DNA of 15,145 nucleotides from CAYSIX01 sp964431205. GTDB lineage: Bacteria; Planctomycetota; Phycisphaerae; Phycisphaerales; Phycisphaeraceae. Shown in pieces: positions 5,183-11,950 of this stretch. The notes under the pieces were generated by a model that saw only the letters and a program-made list of their open reading frames with translations, made no database searches and was not told the DNA's origin. The DNA is taken from assembly GCA_964431205.1 (NCBI GenBank), contig CAYSIX010000087.1, positions 1-15,145 of the forward strand, in the 5' to 3' direction. The position numbers and the translations under genes are program-made. Each line of letters starts with the position of its first letter. Within the stretch, counting starts at the first letter, position 1.

Positions 5183-6946
5183 ATGGCCGACCACAACGCC
5201 CAGCTCGCCACGCTGTTTCAGCAGATGGCCGACGTGCTGGAGATCACCGGCGGCAACCGCTTCCGCGTCCTGGCGTTCCAGAAGGCCGCCCGCGCCCTGG
5301 CCGAGCAGACCGCCGACGTCGCCGACATGGACGACGACGAGCTGGGCGAGATCGACGGCATCGGCAAGGGCATGGTCGGGCGGATCCGCGAGTACCTGGA
5401 CACCGGGCGGATCGAGGAGCACCAGAAGCTGATGGAGCAGGTCCCCGCGGGGCTGCTGGAGCTGCTGGACATCCCGGGGATGGGGCCCAAGACCGTCGCC
5501 ACGTTCTGGCAGAAAGCCGACGTGACCGACTTGAACACGCTCAAGAAGAAGCTGGAGACCGGCGAGCTGGCGAAGCTGCCGGGGTTCGGCCAGAAGAAGA
5601 TCGAGAACATCCGCAAGAGCCTGGCCTTCGCCGCCGAGGCCGGCAAACGCGCCCGCCTCGGCGACGCGCTGCCGCTGGCCCAGTGGTTCGTCGATCAACT
5701 GCGCAAGCTCAAGTCGGCGAAGCAGGTCGCCTACGCCGGGAGCCTGCGCCGCGGCAAGGAGACGATCGGCGACGTGGACCTGCTCGTCGCCGCCCGCCAG
5801 CAGGACGCCGAGCGGATCACCGACGCGTTCGTCAAGCTCGACCCGGTGAGCGAGGTCATTGCGCGTGGCAAGACCAAGACGTCCGTCCGCACGGCCGTCG
5901 GCATGCAGGTGGACCTGCGCATCATCGAGCCGGACAGCTACGGCGCCGCGATGCTGTACTTCACGGGCTCGAAGGAGCACAACGTCCGCCTGCGGGAGCG
6001 CGCCAACGACCGGGGCATGACGCTGAACGAATACGCGCTGTCGAAGCTCAAGAAGGGCGGCAAGGGCAAGCAGGACGAGCCCGGCGAGCCGGTGGTGCGC
6101 AAGACCGAAGAGCAGATCTACAAGGCGCTCGAGCTGACGTGGATCCCGCCGGAGCTGCGCGAAGACCGCGGCGAGATCGACCTGGCCGAGAAGGGCGAGC
6201 TGCCCGAGCTGATCGAGCGGGACGACATCAAGGCGGAGCTGCACGCGCACACGACGGCGAGCGACGGGCACTGGTCGATCCGCCAGCTTGCGCAGGCGGC
6301 GGCGGACCGCGGGTTTCACACCGTGGCCGTGACGGATCACTCGCGCAGCCAGATCCAGGCCAACGGCCTGAGCGCCGAGCGGCTGGAGCGGCACATCGAG
6401 GCCGTGCGCGAGGTCGCGGACGAGATGAAGGGCAAGATCACGGTGCTGGCCGGGTCGGAGGTGGACATCCTGGCCGACGGCCGCCTGGATTACCCCAACA
6501 GCCTGCTCAAGGAGCTGGACCTGGTGGTGGCGTCGCCGCACGGCGCCTTGTCGCAGGAACCCGCCGCGGCGACCAAGCGGTTTCTCAAGGCGATCGAGAA
6601 CCCGTACGTGACGATCATCGGGCACCTGACCGGCCGGCTGATCAATCGCCGTGAGGGCCTGCGCCCGGACCTCAAGGCCGTGCTCAAGGCCGCCGGGCAG
6701 CGCGGCATCGCCATGGAGCTGAACGCCAACCACTACCGGCTGGACCTGCGCGACACCCACGCCCGGGCGGCGATCAAGGCCGGCGTCATGCTCAGCATCA
6801 ACACCGACGCGCACGGGCCGGCGGACCTGGACGAGCTGCGCTACGGCGTGCTGACCGCCCGCCGCGCCGGCGCGACGAAAAAGGACGTGATCAACTGCAT
6901 GAGCAAGACCGAGCTGGCCAAGTGGATCAAGGCCACGCGGTCCTGA
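5183..6946 (+). CDS. polX: DNA polymerase/3'-5' exonuclease PolX (family X polymerase with PHP domain)
   Basis: This 587-residue protein has the full bacterial PolX layout and should fill short gaps and trim 3' ends in DNA repair, probably base excision. Residues 1-150 form the DNA-binding 8-kDa and helix-hairpin-helix part, with DGIGKG (58-63), IPGMGPKTV (97-105) and LPGFGQKKI (132-140). The polymerase part has AGSLRRG (185-191), catalytic aspartates D197 and D199 in GDVD, D244 in VDLR, and FTGSKEHN (260-267). The C-terminal PHP phosphoesterase, from about 350, has all its metal ligands: H354 and H356, D385-H386, E426, H453, H481, and D542 with H544. Both active sites therefore look intact. 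The frame is open upstream to 4868, but that part is antisense to the zinc-ribbon gene and not protein-like; MADHNAQLATLF is a typical PolX start. It is first in a run of four plus-strand genes. Confidence 0.95.
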   Translation: MADHNAQLATLFQQMADVLEITGGNRFRVLAFQKAARALAEQTADVADMDDDELGEIDGIGKGMVGRIREYLDTGRIEEHQKLMEQVPAGLLELLDIPGMGPKTVATFWQKADVTDLNTLKKKLETGELAKLPGFGQKKIENIRKSLAFAAEAGKRARLGDALPLAQWFVDQLRKLKSAKQVAYAGSLRRGKETIGDVDLLVAARQQDAERITDAFVKLDPVSEVIARGKTKTSVRTAVGMQVDLRIIEPDSYGAAMLYFTGSKEHNVRLRERANDRGMTLNEYALSKLKKGGKGKQDEPGEPVVRKTEEQIYKALELTWIPPELREDRGEIDLAEKGELPELIERDDIKAELHAHTTASDGHWSIRQLAQAAADRGFHTVAVTDHSRSQIQANGLSAERLERHIEAVREVADEMKGKITVLAGSEVDILADGRLDYPNSLLKELDLVVASPHGALSQEPAAATKRFLKAIENPYVTIIGHLTGRLINRREGLRPDLKAVLKAAGQRGIAMELNANHYRLDLRDTHARAAIKAGVMLSINTDAHGPADLDELRYGVLTARRAGATKKDVINCMSKTELAKWIKATRS

Positions 6947-6975
6947 ACGGGCCGCCACCACCGGGAAAAAATGAG

Positions 6976-7821
6976 ATGAGTGAGGCCTCACCGATACGGG
7001 ATCTTTCGCGATGCGCGATTCACACGATGACGAACAAGCCGTGGTCGCTGGCCGAGTGCTGCCAGCGGTACGCCGAGGCGGGGGTCGCGGGGATCAGCGT
7101 GTGGCGGAACGTGATCGAGCCCGGGGGGATCGAGCAGGCGGCGCGGGTGGTGCGGGGCAGCGGGCTGGCGGTGCCGGCGCTGGTGCGGGGCGGGTTCTTC
7201 CCGGCGTTCGAGGCGGCGGATCGGAGCAAGGCGCTGGACGAGAACCGGCGGTGCCTCGACGAGGCGGCGGCGATCGGAGCGGAGATGGTGGTGCTGGTGG
7301 TGGGCGCGGTGCCGGGCATGGCGCTGGCCGAGGCGCGGGCGCAGGTGGCCGAGGGCATCGCCGCGCTGCTGCCCTACGCCGAGGACGCGACGCCGCGCGG
7401 GATCAAGCTCGCGATCGAGCCCCTGCACCCGATGTACGCCGCGGACAAGAGCTGCATCAACACAATGGCGCAGGCGCGGGCGATCTGGGAGTCGCTGGAT
7501 CACCCGCTGGTGGGCGTGGCGGTGGACGTGTATCACCTCTGGTGGGACGAGGCGCTGGAAGGCGAGATTGCGCGGGCCGGTGCGGCCGGGCGGCTGTTCG
7601 CGTTCCACGTCTGCGACTGGCGTGTCCAGACGCGTGACCTGCTGACCGACCGGGGGCTGATGGGCGACGGGTGCATCGACATCCGCACGATCCGCGGGTG
7701 GGTCGAGGCGACGGGGTTCACCGGCTTCAATGAGGTTGAGGTCTTCAGCGAGCAGTACTGGGCGATGGACCAGGCGGCGTATCTCGAACGGATCAAGGAC
7801 GCGTACCTGCGGCATACCTAG
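6976..7821 (+). CDS. sugar phosphate isomerase/epimerase (xylose isomerase-like TIM barrel)
   Basis: This 281-residue cytoplasmic protein belongs to the AP-endonuclease-2/xylose-isomerase-like TIM-barrel superfamily, whose members mostly isomerise or epimerise sugars using a divalent metal. The expected metal and substrate residues are at the ends of the strands: E148 in AIEPLHP, D184 and H187 in DVYHLWWD, H211 in FHVCDW, and E253/E255 in GFNEVEVFS. The early ISVWRN (40-45) is where the family often has GvsvWr. The exact sugar cannot be told. The ATG at 6976 gives the normal length; the frame is open to 6922 but those residues are Pro-rich and would overlap polX. The Shine-Dalgarno site is weak. 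It starts 29 bases after polX, suggesting cotranscription. The superfamily also contains endonuclease IV, but the motifs here fit the sugar branch better. Confidence 0.85.
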   Translation: MSEASPIRDLSRCAIHTMTNKPWSLAECCQRYAEAGVAGISVWRNVIEPGGIEQAARVVRGSGLAVPALVRGGFFPAFEAADRSKALDENRRCLDEAAAIGAEMVVLVVGAVPGMALAEARAQVAEGIAALLPYAEDATPRGIKLAIEPLHPMYAADKSCINTMAQARAIWESLDHPLVGVAVDVYHLWWDEALEGEIARAGAAGRLFAFHVCDWRVQTRDLLTDRGLMGDGCIDIRTIRGWVEATGFTGFNEVEVFSEQYWAMDQAAYLERIKDAYLRHT

Positions 7822-7840
7822 CCGGCTGTGACCGCATCGG

Positions 7841-7846
7841 TACGAT
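7841..7846 (+). promoter_or_regulatory. candidate -10 box before the RNA methyltransferase gene
   Basis: TACGAT lies eight bases before the ATG at 7855. A GAGGG (7847-7851) sits between them, only three bases from the ATG, which is too close for an ideal Shine-Dalgarno site. The box could give a leaderless message; no -35 is evident. Confidence 0.25.
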
Positions 7847-7854
7847 GAGGGCGA

Positions 7855-8715
7855 ATGGTCCAGGCGCAGGTGGTCACGAGCCCGAGCAACCCGCGTGTGA
7901 AGCGGGCGATGAAGCTGCGCAAGAGCCGGGAGCGGCGGGCGCGGGGGATGTTCCTGGCCGAGGGCGTGCGGGAGGTGACGCGCGCCGCGGCGGCGGGGCT
8001 TCGCCTCGAGACGGTCTTCGTGTGCCCGGCGTGTCTGGGTCAAACCGTGGACCGGTTCGCGGCGGCGCACCCGGAGGTGTTGGCAGCGACGGGGCGATGG
8101 ATCGAGGTGCCCGAGACGCTGCTGCGGCGGATGACCTACCGCGACGACCCCGAGGGCGTGCTGGCCGAGGTCGAGGCGCCGGCGTGGACGCTGGAGTCGC
8201 TGGCGTCACCCGGGCCGGAGTCTTGTTACCTGGTGGCGGTGGGGACCGAGAAGCCGGGGAACCTGGGGGCCATGGTGCGGACGGCGGCGGCGGCGGGGTG
8301 CGCGGCGGTGCTGGCCGCGGGCCCGATGGTGGACGTGTTCAACCCCAACGCGATCCGGGCCTCGACCGGCGCGGTGTTCAGCCTGCCGACGGTCTGCGCC
8401 GGCGAAGAGCAGGTGATCGCATGGCTTGGGGCGCACGGCGTGCGGCTGCTGGCGGCGACGCTGGACGGCCGGCTCCCCTACGACGCCGTGCCGGTGGACG
8501 GCCCGCTGGCGATCGCGATCGGGCCCGAGGACACGGGCCTCTCGCCGGCGTGGGCGGACGCGGCCGAGCGGACCGGCGGGGCGACGGTGCGAATCCCGAT
8601 GCGAAGCGGGGCGGTGGACTCGCTGAACGCCTCGGCGTCGGCGGCGGTGCTGCTGCTCGAGTGCGTCCGACGTCGATCGCCCGCCGGCTCGTCGGCGAAC
8701 GCCGGCGGCGCCTAG
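7855..8715 (+). CDS. SpoU/TrmH-type RNA 2'-O-ribose methyltransferase
   Basis: This 286-residue cytoplasmic enzyme should methylate a ribose 2'-OH in rRNA or tRNA with S-adenosylmethionine. Residues 1-110 are the substrate-binding N-terminal part (SpoU_sub_bind-like), starting with the typical SPSNPRVKRAMKLRKSR. The knotted SPOUT domain carries all three motifs: motif 1 EKPGNLGAMVRTA (132-144, with N136 and R142), motif 2 IGPEDTGLS (222-230), and motif 3 IPMRSGAVDSLNASASA (247-263). The length and layout fit the TrmH/RlmB group, nearest to the TsnR/YsgA-like proteins, but the target nucleotide cannot be told. C57 and C60 in VCPAC are a feature I do not recall as conserved. It starts 33 bases after the sugar epimerase gene on the same strand. 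The tail after residue 272 is Ala/Ser-rich and probably not structured. Confidence 0.92.
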   Translation: MVQAQVVTSPSNPRVKRAMKLRKSRERRARGMFLAEGVREVTRAAAAGLRLETVFVCPACLGQTVDRFAAAHPEVLAATGRWIEVPETLLRRMTYRDDPEGVLAEVEAPAWTLESLASPGPESCYLVAVGTEKPGNLGAMVRTAAAAGCAAVLAAGPMVDVFNPNAIRASTGAVFSLPTVCAGEEQVIAWLGAHGVRLLAATLDGRLPYDAVPVDGPLAIAIGPEDTGLSPAWADAAERTGGATVRIPMRSGAVDSLNASASAAVLLLECVRRRSPAGSSANAGGA

Positions 8716-8782
8716 GCAACCACCGGCCATGCGGGGTCTCGCCGGGTGGACGCTCGGCGCTCCGTGCCAAGGGTCAAGTCAT

Positions 8783-8788
8783 TACAAT
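8783..8788 (+). promoter_or_regulatory. candidate -10 box giving a leaderless mutarotase message
   Basis: TACAAT (5 of 6 to the consensus) stands in a locally A+T-richer stretch and is followed by exactly seven bases before the ATG at 8796. No Shine-Dalgarno site is present. This is the best of three similar boxes in the plus-strand gene run, and it suggests the mutarotase has its own promoter. No -35 is clear. Confidence 0.45.
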
Positions 8789-8795
8789 CCTGACC

Positions 8796-9683
8796 ATGTC
8801 TGACGGGGTTGCCTGCGAGAAGTTGAACGAGGCGTTTGGCTTGGGCGGCGGGGTGCGGTTCGAGCCGGGCCGGGGCGGCCTGATCCGCGCTTCGGTGCGG
8901 ACGGACGTCGCCACCGGTGAGCTGTACCTGCACGGCGCCCACGTGACGGCGTATCAGCCGAGGGGGCACGAGCCCGTGCTGTTCCTGAGCGGCAACGCGC
9001 GGTTCGAGGCGGGCAAGGCGATCCGCGGGGGCGTGCCGATCTGCTTTCCGTGGTTCGCCGAGCACCCCAGCGATCGCACGGCCCCGATGCACGGGCTGGT
9101 GCGGACGATGCCGTGGCGGGTGGTCGCCAGCGAGCGGCGCGACGCGGACGTGGCGCTGACGCTGGCGACCGAGGTCGACGGCTTCGACCTGCGCTACGAG
9201 GCCGCGTTCGGCCCGTCGCTGCGGTTGACGCTGCGCGCCCGCAACACGACCGATCGACCCAAGCCCATCACCGACGCGCTGCACACGTATTTCGCCGTCG
9301 GCGACGTCCGCCGCGTCGAGCTCGAGGGCCTCGGCGAGACCGACTACCTGGACAAGAACCGCGGGTTCGAGCGGTTCACGCAGAACGGCGAGGCGCTGAC
9401 GTTCACCGGCCCGACCGACCGGGTGTACGTCGACACCGAGTCGGTGTGCCTCCTGCGGGACCCGGCGCTGGGCCGGCGGATCCACGTCGGGAAGTCCGGC
9501 TCACGCTCGACGGTCGTGTGGAACCCGTGGGACGTCGGCGCCCGCGCGATGGGCGACCTGGTCGATGAGGACTGGCCCCGCATGCTGTGCGTAGAGACGG
9601 CCAACGCGTTCGACAACGCCCTGACCGTCGCGCCGGGCCAGACGCACGAGCTGGGCACGCTGATCCGGGCCGAGCCGTTGTAG
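8796..9683 (+). CDS. D-hexose-6-phosphate mutarotase (YeaD-like aldose-1-epimerase family)
   Basis: This 295-residue cytoplasmic enzyme should interconvert the alpha and beta anomers of hexose 6-phosphates, probably glucose-6-phosphate. It has the beta-sandwich family signatures in order: LHGAHVTAYQP (45-55), then the phosphate- and sugar-binding AIRGGVPICFPWF (75-87), MHGLVR (98-103), the catalytic histidine H163 in ALHTYF, NPWD (243-246), and the catalytic glutamate E267 in CVETAN. The length matches YeaD proteins. The same frame is open back to 7845, but that region is the methyltransferase gene in another frame, so I start at MSDGVACEKL. It follows the methyltransferase by 80 bases, the longest gap in the run, and has its own -10-like box. 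With the sugar epimerase at 6976 it is the second sugar enzyme in the run. Confidence 0.93.
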   Translation: MSDGVACEKLNEAFGLGGGVRFEPGRGGLIRASVRTDVATGELYLHGAHVTAYQPRGHEPVLFLSGNARFEAGKAIRGGVPICFPWFAEHPSDRTAPMHGLVRTMPWRVVASERRDADVALTLATEVDGFDLRYEAAFGPSLRLTLRARNTTDRPKPITDALHTYFAVGDVRRVELEGLGETDYLDKNRGFERFTQNGEALTFTGPTDRVYVDTESVCLLRDPALGRRIHVGKSGSRSTVVWNPWDVGARAMGDLVDEDWPRMLCVETANAFDNALTVAPGQTHELGTLIRAEPL

Positions 9684-9686
9684 AAG

Positions 9687-9709
9687 CGGCGTCCGCGAGG
9701 CCGACGCCG
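9687..9709. terminator. possible hairpin between converging genes
   Basis: CGGCGTC (9687-9693) is the exact reverse complement of GACGCCG (9703-9709), with a nine-base loop. It begins just after the mutarotase stop. No T tract follows on either strand, so termination here would be weak or factor-dependent. Confidence 0.3.
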
Positions 9710-9734
9710 TCACGGTCGCTCGCGCCGCCGGGTG

Positions 9735-9779
9735 AGGATCACATCCGCTCGACGCCACGCCAGGATCACATCCGCTCGA
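9735..9779. repeat. two 18-base direct repeats over the 3' end of the 9766-11913 gene
   Basis: AGGATCACATCCGCTCGA occurs exactly at 9735-9752 and again at 9762-9779, a spacing of 27 bases. The second copy covers the last codons and the stop (TGA at 9768-9766) of the minus-strand gene; the first lies just past it. Read on minus, the gene ends ...GAGCGGATGTGA and the same string recurs 27 bases on. This looks like a small local duplication of the gene's tail. Confidence 0.8.
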
Positions 9780-11913
9780 TCGTTTCGCGGGCCTCTTCGC
9801 CGGGCCGATCCACCTCGATCTGCGGATCGGGCTCGACGTCCTCGAGGCCCTCGGGTCGTGGGAACATGCGCTGGGGGTCGAAGTTCTGCTGCCGCGCCTG
9901 CTCGGCGACGGGCTCGTAGAAGCGCAGGAAGGTCCACCGCTGGAGCTGGGGCGGGGCGTTGCGGTAGATGCGCGAGCGTTCGAGCAGCGAGATGCCGGGC
10001 TGCTTCATCAGGCCGACGAAGGTCTCGGTGACGGTCTGTTGCCAACTGGCGGGCAGTTGGAGGCGGCTGCGCTCGCCGATGGGGTTGGTGTAATCGCGGG
10101 ACTCCTGGTAGCGGTCGTAGACGCGTTTGGCCAGGCCGCTGAAACGGTTGAAGACGTCGACGCGGGCGTTGGCCAGGCCCTGCATGAACCCCTGGTAGAG
10201 CAGGCCGTCGATCGCGGCGCGGGCGTCGGCCATGCTGCGCCCGTCCCGGAGCTCGCTGATCACGAGGTCCTCGAGCGGCAGGCGGTAGCGGCCGCTCTGC
10301 TGGTTGTGCGGCTTGTCGCCGTACAGCCGCGCGGCCTTGTCGCGGTACCGCCGCGCTTCCTCGACCTCGCCGTAGAGGTAGGAGAACTCGATGGCCTTGA
10401 GCAGGAAGTTCTCGTGGCCGGCGTCGAACGCCTCCTGATTGCCCCGGCCGACCCACTCGACGTCGGCCTGTCGGTCGACGGCGGCGTCCCACGCGCGCTC
10501 GTACGCCGGGATAAACCGCGGGTCCGGCAGCAGGTCGATCCGGCCGGTCAGCGGGTCGAAGTTCACCCGCCCGCCGAACATCAGGTGCTGCATCGCGTGG
10601 ATGACCTGGCGATCGGTGTTGAGCACGTCCACCTTCGTGCGATCGCGGAGCTGGCCCGACTTCTCCACGCCCAGGTAGGACCAGTAGCCCGCGTGGGACG
10701 CCGGGTGTCGCCAGTCCAGCGGCCCGAACATCTCCATCAGCTCCAGCATCGTCACCGGGTCCATGTGGTAGTTCTCGAGCAGCACCTTGGCGCGCAGGAA
10801 CGCGAGCACCGCCCGCAACCCCGATCGCTGAGAGGGGTCGATCAGGATCCGCGCCAACGCCGCGTCGCGATTCTGGCCCGACTCGCGCATCCGCTGCTCG
10901 AGCCGGGTCAGGTCCGCGTACCGGCTGACGATGATCAGCTCGCCCAGCCGCGTCAGCGCCTGCTCGTCCAGCTCCCAGCCCGCCTCGCGGATCGCGTCGA
11001 TCACCGCGCCCGCCTCCGGCGCGTCGCGACGCAGCAGCAGCACCGGGTCCACCGTCGCCCAGGCGATCTGGTCCCGCGCCGCCTCCAGCACCGGCCTCAG
11101 CCGCTCGGCACGCTGGGGCGCCGCCTCCTGCCACCGCTTGCGAAGCTCCGTCAGCTGACGCTCGATCCGCGTCACCGACTCGTTCAGCAGCGGCTCCAGC
11201 TCCTCCGCCTCCGCCGGCAGCGACTCGATCAGGCTCCGCAGCGCGTCGCGAACCTCCCGGTTCGGCTCGTTCACCCGGAAGTACCGGTCCGCCGCGTCGG
11301 CCACCGGGCGAAACTCGTCGATCGCCTCCTCCGTCGACGCCCCGTCCGTCGGTGCGCCCAGCAGCTTTTCCCACTGCTCGGCCATCTTGCGCTTGTAGTA
11401 CCAGTGCGCGTCGTCCGTGTATTGGCCGATCTTGTGAATGAAGATCCACCCTAGCTCGCGGTACAGACGCACCGCCTCCGGGTTGTACACGATCCCCTCG
11501 TTCCGCAGGAGGTTGATGCCCTTCTGAACCCAGTCCCACCGCTCCTCGGGGGTCTGGGTCTGCACCGAGATGTTGTAGGCCATGTTCCACGCGTGGAAGG
11601 CCCAGACCTGCGGGAAGCGCGGCTGGAGCGTGGTGATCAGCTCGGCCAGCGAGTTGGCCTCGTAGTGCTTGCCCTCACGCTTGAGCATCTCGGCGCGGTG
11701 CCAGAGCACGTCGACGGCGATGCCGCGGAAGCTGCCCAGCGCGGCGGTCGCCAGCGCGTACTCCGGCGGAACGCGCGCGGCGATGTTGTCGTCGAACGTC
11801 AGCTTCAGCTCTTGACGCTGGGTGTTGATCGTCGGCACGAGCAGCGAGGCCCCCGCCGTCGCCACGATGGCCAACGTCAATGCTCCGATCTGGATCCAGC
11901 GGTCTCGTGTCAT
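9766..11913 (-). CDS. membrane-anchored helical repeat protein, likely ABC transporter partner
   Basis: I recognise no named function for this 715-residue protein. Residues 7-26 are one membrane span near the N-terminus, without a clear cleavage site, so the rest is probably outside the membrane on the periplasm-like side. From about 50 to 200 it is TPR-like and rich in aromatics: LGSFRGIAVDVLWHRAEML (59-77), LQPRFPQVWAFHAWNMAYN (96-114). Residues 200-350 are highly charged and probably long helices, including a possible coiled coil at 230-280. The remainder is helical with many Trp, Tyr and Arg residues, and the last 40 residues are acidic and Pro-rich. The start ATG at 11913 lies 37 bases after the permease gene, with only a weak Shine-Dalgarno site, and the three genes ATPase, permease and this one share direction. 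I infer that it works with the transporter. Confidence 0.75.
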   Translation of the reverse strand: MTRDRWIQIGALTLAIVATAGASLLVPTINTQRQELKLTFDDNIAARVPPEYALATAALGSFRGIAVDVLWHRAEMLKREGKHYEANSLAELITTLQPRFPQVWAFHAWNMAYNISVQTQTPEERWDWVQKGINLLRNEGIVYNPEAVRLYRELGWIFIHKIGQYTDDAHWYYKRKMAEQWEKLLGAPTDGASTEEAIDEFRPVADAADRYFRVNEPNREVRDALRSLIESLPAEAEELEPLLNESVTRIERQLTELRKRWQEAAPQRAERLRPVLEAARDQIAWATVDPVLLLRRDAPEAGAVIDAIREAGWELDEQALTRLGELIIVSRYADLTRLEQRMRESGQNRDAALARILIDPSQRSGLRAVLAFLRAKVLLENYHMDPVTMLELMEMFGPLDWRHPASHAGYWSYLGVEKSGQLRDRTKVDVLNTDRQVIHAMQHLMFGGRVNFDPLTGRIDLLPDPRFIPAYERAWDAAVDRQADVEWVGRGNQEAFDAGHENFLLKAIEFSYLYGEVEEARRYRDKAARLYGDKPHNQQSGRYRLPLEDLVISELRDGRSMADARAAIDGLLYQGFMQGLANARVDVFNRFSGLAKRVYDRYQESRDYTNPIGERSRLQLPASWQQTVTETFVGLMKQPGISLLERSRIYRNAPPQLQRWTFLRFYEPVAEQARQQNFDPQRMFPRPEGLEDVEPDPQIEVDRPGEEARETIERM

Positions 11914-11950
11914 GATCGGCTCGTCACCGCCCCGTTTCCTGTCACCCCCG

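Noticed and set aside
5135..6991. 618-residue open frame on minus opposite polX
   Set aside because: It is antisense to a gene with complete PolX motifs; its Leu/Arg/Gln/His-rich composition is typical of the reverse strand of G+C-rich coding DNA.
7845..8795. 317-residue N-terminal extension of the mutarotase
   Set aside because: The extension is the methyltransferase gene read in another frame; the true family start is at 8796.
7855..9683. The four plus-strand genes as one functional pathway
   Set aside because: A repair polymerase, an RNA methyltransferase and two different sugar enzymes share no obvious pathway; close spacing alone does not show joint function.
9735..9779. The pair of 18-base repeats as a CRISPR remnant
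   Set aside because: Only two copies, a 9-base spacer, and overlap with a coding end; no cas genes.
9710..11590. 626-residue open frame on minus in another frame of the helical protein gene
   Set aside because: Gly/Arg/Ala-rich with no domain-like pattern; the overlapping frame 9766-11913 has a membrane span and normal composition.
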